A DNA stretch of 64,000 bases from Atrichornis clamosus (Eukaryota > Chordata > Aves > Passeriformes > Menuridae). This document shows, in pieces, positions 60,700-64,000 of the stretch. How positions within the stretch are numbered: the stretch's first letter is position 1; each line of letters starts with the position of its first letter. A program made the position numbers and the translations under genes. The notes below the pieces were generated by a model. The model had not been told where the DNA came from. It ran no database searches and worked only from the letters and a program-made list of their open reading frames with translations. The stretch is from assembly GCA_013400975.1 (NCBI GenBank), contig WBMZ01004650.1, positions 1 through 64,000 on the forward strand, read 5' to 3'.

Positions 60700-61480
60700 T
60701 TCCTGCAACTCATTTATAACCTCTCAGCCTCTCCCTATGCACCTCCAAATGAGCATGGAGCTGCCTTCTTTGTAACTGAAGACTGAAAGTAGACTCTTCT
60801 GTAGCCTTCTTCTCATCAAGCCAGAGAAAGACAGGTCCCTTGTCTCTGTATCTCATCTTAATCATCCTGGTGTCCCTCTGTGAAATTTCCCCAGTTTTTT
60901 GCTTTTCTCTTTCTACTGCAGAACCCAAAGCCAGACGGTTCTCCAGGCATAGTCTCACAAGTGCCCAGCAGAGGGCAAGAATCCCTTTCTTTGGCCTGGC
61001 CATGGTGCAGTAATATTGCTCAGTATGGGATGATCATCTATCCTCACTATTCGTGCCCATTCTACTGTCTTCCTCTAGGACTTGAAAGCCCTTTCCTGCA
61101 GAGCTTCTCTTCAGCCAGTGCTCTGCAGCCCCAGCTGTCTGCAGCACCTGCATTGCAGATTCCCAGGACTCTGCACTTTTCTCTCTAGAGCTTTGTGACA
61201 TTTCTGGCATCCAGATGGCTGCCCTACTCACCAGTGTATGGAGTGCTTTCCCCCACCTTGCTGTATGCACGTTAACTGCATGCTTCCTGAGGTTATGTCC
61301 TGTCTCCTTGCCCAGGTCATTCATAGGTGTTAACCAGTGTTCATCCTAGTATTGGCCTCAGGTACCTCCAGTGAGGCACATCCAGTGCTGAACATCTGTT
61401 GAACTTTGTACCATGGATCCCAAACCCTGGAGCCTGGTGATCCAGCCATTTTTCACCACCTAGTAGCATGCGCCTCTGGT
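60700..61480 (-). mobile_element. Old CR1 LINE internal/3' fragment (minus orientation)
   Basis: The plus strand shows reverse-complement CR1 blocks in order: CTCCAGGCATAGTCTCACAA, GTGCCCAGCAGAGGGCAAGA, GAGCTTCTCTTCAGCCAGTG, CAGGTCATTCATAGGTGTT, AGTATTGGCCTCAGGTACCT and GAACTTTGTACCATGGATCC. Strongly diverged with no open frame. Its length and internal position mark it as a piece from further inside ORF2 than the other copies. Confidence 0.8.
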
Positions 61481-63870
61481 CTTATGTCTCACTTATCCCT
61501 AAAAAGATACTGTGAGATACTGTGTGCTAGGTCTTCATGTTCCTGGCTGTATTTACCAGAAGGATTTGCTATGTAAACTTCCTGGAGACTGAGGTTAGGC
61601 TTCTTACCAATCTTGAAGGGGTCCTAATCTCTATCCTCTCATGATAATCACAGCCAAGGTTATCATCGAGTATCACACCTTCAACCACTATTTCCTTACC
61701 CATGAGTAAGGAATCCAGCAGAGGCACCTCCAGTGCTTGATCCATCCAGGAGGTGTATTAAAGAATTGCATCTAAATTCCATAAATTTCCTGAATTCTTG
61801 CCCAACACCCTACACCCAACAATAACAGTACTGTATGGTGCTGAAAATAAAAAATGTCATATAATACATGCTTATTTTCAAGGTGGGTTATCAAAGATTG
61901 CTTCAAAATCAAAGTGTGGAAGAAATCCAAGACCTGCATAGTTTAAATAAGGTGCTTGTTATGTAATCATTATGTACTCGAATTCCTTCTGTAAGCTTGA
62001 TAGTATAAGTAGAAATTCATTTTTTAACATTCCTCAAAGAAAATTTACAGATTCAATAAATTGTTCATAACAGTGCTATGGTCTAGAGTATTCTGTATGA
62101 TCATGGGATGGGTGCACATGGATGATTCACGCTGTTAAGATACATATAAGCTGCTTTTCTTTGCAGAAAGGGAATCCAGTGCTATGAAATGCCTGAAGTA
62201 AACTTTTGTACCTCACAACAACTTCTGCTATCACCTGGCCATAGTAAGACACTCTGGCCCAGGCAGAAAATGGCAGAAAGATGTCCCCCAAGGGAAACTT
62301 TTTATTAGTGATGTAAATTTAAGCAGTTCCTCACATTTTCAGCTTGCATACAATGATGTTACTGATGGTCAGCAATTCAGAACTAATCATCTTCCCATCT
62401 CTATTCCGAGCTGAGATGAAAAAAAAATAATAAAAAAAGCATACATAAATAATGTAGAAGCAATTCCTCATTGTATAGTTCTTGGATACTGTCTGGTATT
62501 TTGAATCAAACTGATTTAGTTGTGATCAAAGTCGTTCTTGTTTCATGAATAAATGAATGAAATAACCCAACTGTCTGACCTAGGAATTGCTCAAAGCATT
62601 TTAAGAACGAAGAATGATTAGTTGTATATTTGAACAGTCCCCATGGCACAGGTAGATGAGATTTCCTGTGAATAAAGGGGTCTTCTCCCATTCAGCATGA
62701 AAAATACCAGAAAATGGATCCTGCCCTCTCTACCCTCAAACTTTGACCTTATAGAGCAGAAAGTTTACCAGCAAAGACTGATTTGCTGCTTGGACTGGGA
62801 ATCACGCAGGTACTGAAACATGACTTGAAGGTCTATTTTCACCTTAACACCTAGGAATTAGGTAATAATTGAAAAAGGCTGGAAATTTTATAGATCCGTG
62901 GCATGTTCAGATGCATAGCCAAATGAGTTTGCTTCCAGTTTGCACAGCCCAGGCCTCTCTCACTGATATCAGTGTGCAGTCACCAGCAAACTTAAAAGGA
63001 TATCCTTGCCCACCCGATTTAAGGTAAAACGGAATTCAACCAATGTGCTGGAGATTTCCCTACACTCAAGGTTATTACTCTGACCTGGATGTGGATAGGC
63101 ACGTGATGCTGTGAGCACTTCAGTGCAACGAGCTGCACATTCAGGCACTCTGGGTCCTACTTTGGCTTTTGCTGATTGCAGCACTTGCCAAGGGTGTAGG
63201 AGCCATCTTTTCAAACAGGCCCTTAATGACTTGAGTGATTGTATTTTCTACTTTGCAGTTGCATTGTGCATAATCTAAGAAATATTTTCCAGAGGTTCAA
63301 ATTACATACAACTAACATTCACTGTTTTTTTACATTTACCTTTGGTCTTTATGACAAACTACTCTCAGTTAAAAACATAGCTTTGATATTACAGTATATA
63401 AATTGTTGCAGTAACATTGCTAGCAATGTATTTCTTCCAGTCTGCTGTAAAAGGTCCACTTAACTTCATATTTTCTGTTTGGATTGTAAAATTTATCTGA
63501 TAGAATAGAAAAAAACCAGAAGAAACAACAGTCAACCTGCCACTAACTGTACCAGTGCCACAGAACAGGTTTTAAATATCAGCTTTGAAATTAAAAGTGA
63601 CATAAAGATAAATGCCAGTGAAAAGAATTTCTGAGAAAAAAAATAGAAAGTGAAACAAATGAAAAAAGTTGCACAGAAGTCAAAGCTGGTATCATCTTAA
63701 AAATGAAAAGAAAGAGAGCAAAATGCAAGCCAGGCAAAACAAGATTAATATTTTGCAATTGTTTTCCCAGCTGATAAGAATAAAATCTGCTTTCCTGTTA
63801 GGCTTTCAACAGTCTCCAGAATAAATCTTCCCATTTCTACTCTTATTTGTTTAATAAATGTTTTCTACTC
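61481..63870. other. Gene-free intergenic stretch
   Basis: No exon, RNA gene or confident repeat. The part directly after the CR1 (61.5-61.8 kb) may be a further diverged LINE piece, but I could not match it. Confidence 0.45.
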
Positions 63871-63904
63871 TGTGTGTGTGTGTGTGTGTGCGCGCATGTG
63901 TGTG
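63871..63904. repeat. (TG)n microsatellite, 34-bp alternating purine-pyrimidine tract
   Basis: (TG)10 followed by CGCGCATGTGTGTG, unbroken alternation for 34 bp. Such tracts can adopt Z-DNA under supercoiling. Confidence 0.92.
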
Positions 63905-64000
63905 GTGAATTAGACGTTCTGACGACACATCTCAGCTAAATGCTTGTATGCCACCAAGAGTTACACTGATAGAACCTCTGATTGCAGCTCCCATTTACCA

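Noticed and set aside
1..64000. CRISPR arrays, tRNA/rRNA genes or prokaryotic operons
   Set aside because: No regular spacer-repeat array and no cloverleaf or rRNA signature seen on either strand; the window is clearly vertebrate.

Overview
This window is vertebrate nuclear DNA, almost certainly from a bird. It holds two multi-exon genes with GT-AG (and one GC-AG) introns and CpG-island promoters. Its interspersed repeats are mostly CR1 LINE fragments, both 3'-end pieces and reverse-transcriptase-tail pieces, plus one solo endogenous-retrovirus LTR. The gene pair and its orientation match human 18q12.2 (C18orf21 next to RPRD1A). I cannot name the species. No bacterial-type operon, CRISPR array or mobile gene cassette is present.

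Region by region: (1) 1-4.9 kb, plus strand, carries the complete C18orf21 (RMP24) coding sequence in five exons, starting in a CpG island at the window edge. (2) 4.9-7.9 kb is a gene-free interval between two convergent 3' ends, with a CA/TA microsatellite and a perfect hairpin. (3) 7.9-52.0 kb, minus strand, carries RPRD1A: seven coding exons, a probable long 3' UTR (about 7.9-12.4 kb), a 27.3-kb intron 6 and a 9.6-kb intron 1. The introns contain only old repeats and low-complexity tracts. (4) 51.7-52.4 kb is the RPRD1A CpG-island promoter with YY1-like and ETS-like sites. (5) 52.4-64 kb is gene-free and repeat-rich: four CR1 pieces, a solo LTR flanked by perfect 6-bp target-site duplications, and a 34-bp alternating purine-pyrimidine tract.

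C18orf21 encodes a 220-residue zinc-ribbon protein, reported as an RNase MRP-specific subunit acting in rRNA processing. RPRD1A encodes a 311-residue protein that binds the RNA polymerase II C-terminal domain (CID plus coiled coil). They share no pathway; their proximity is conserved synteny. Both reconstructed frames are open throughout, so I infer both are functional.

The most interesting observations are a GC-AG intron in C18orf21 whose GC donor sits 4 nt upstream of a strong GT donor (a frame-shifting tandem donor), and the cleanly delimited solo LTR. I found no convincing new biological system. All exon boundaries were derived by hand from splice signals, reading frame and remembered family sequences, and need transcript confirmation.
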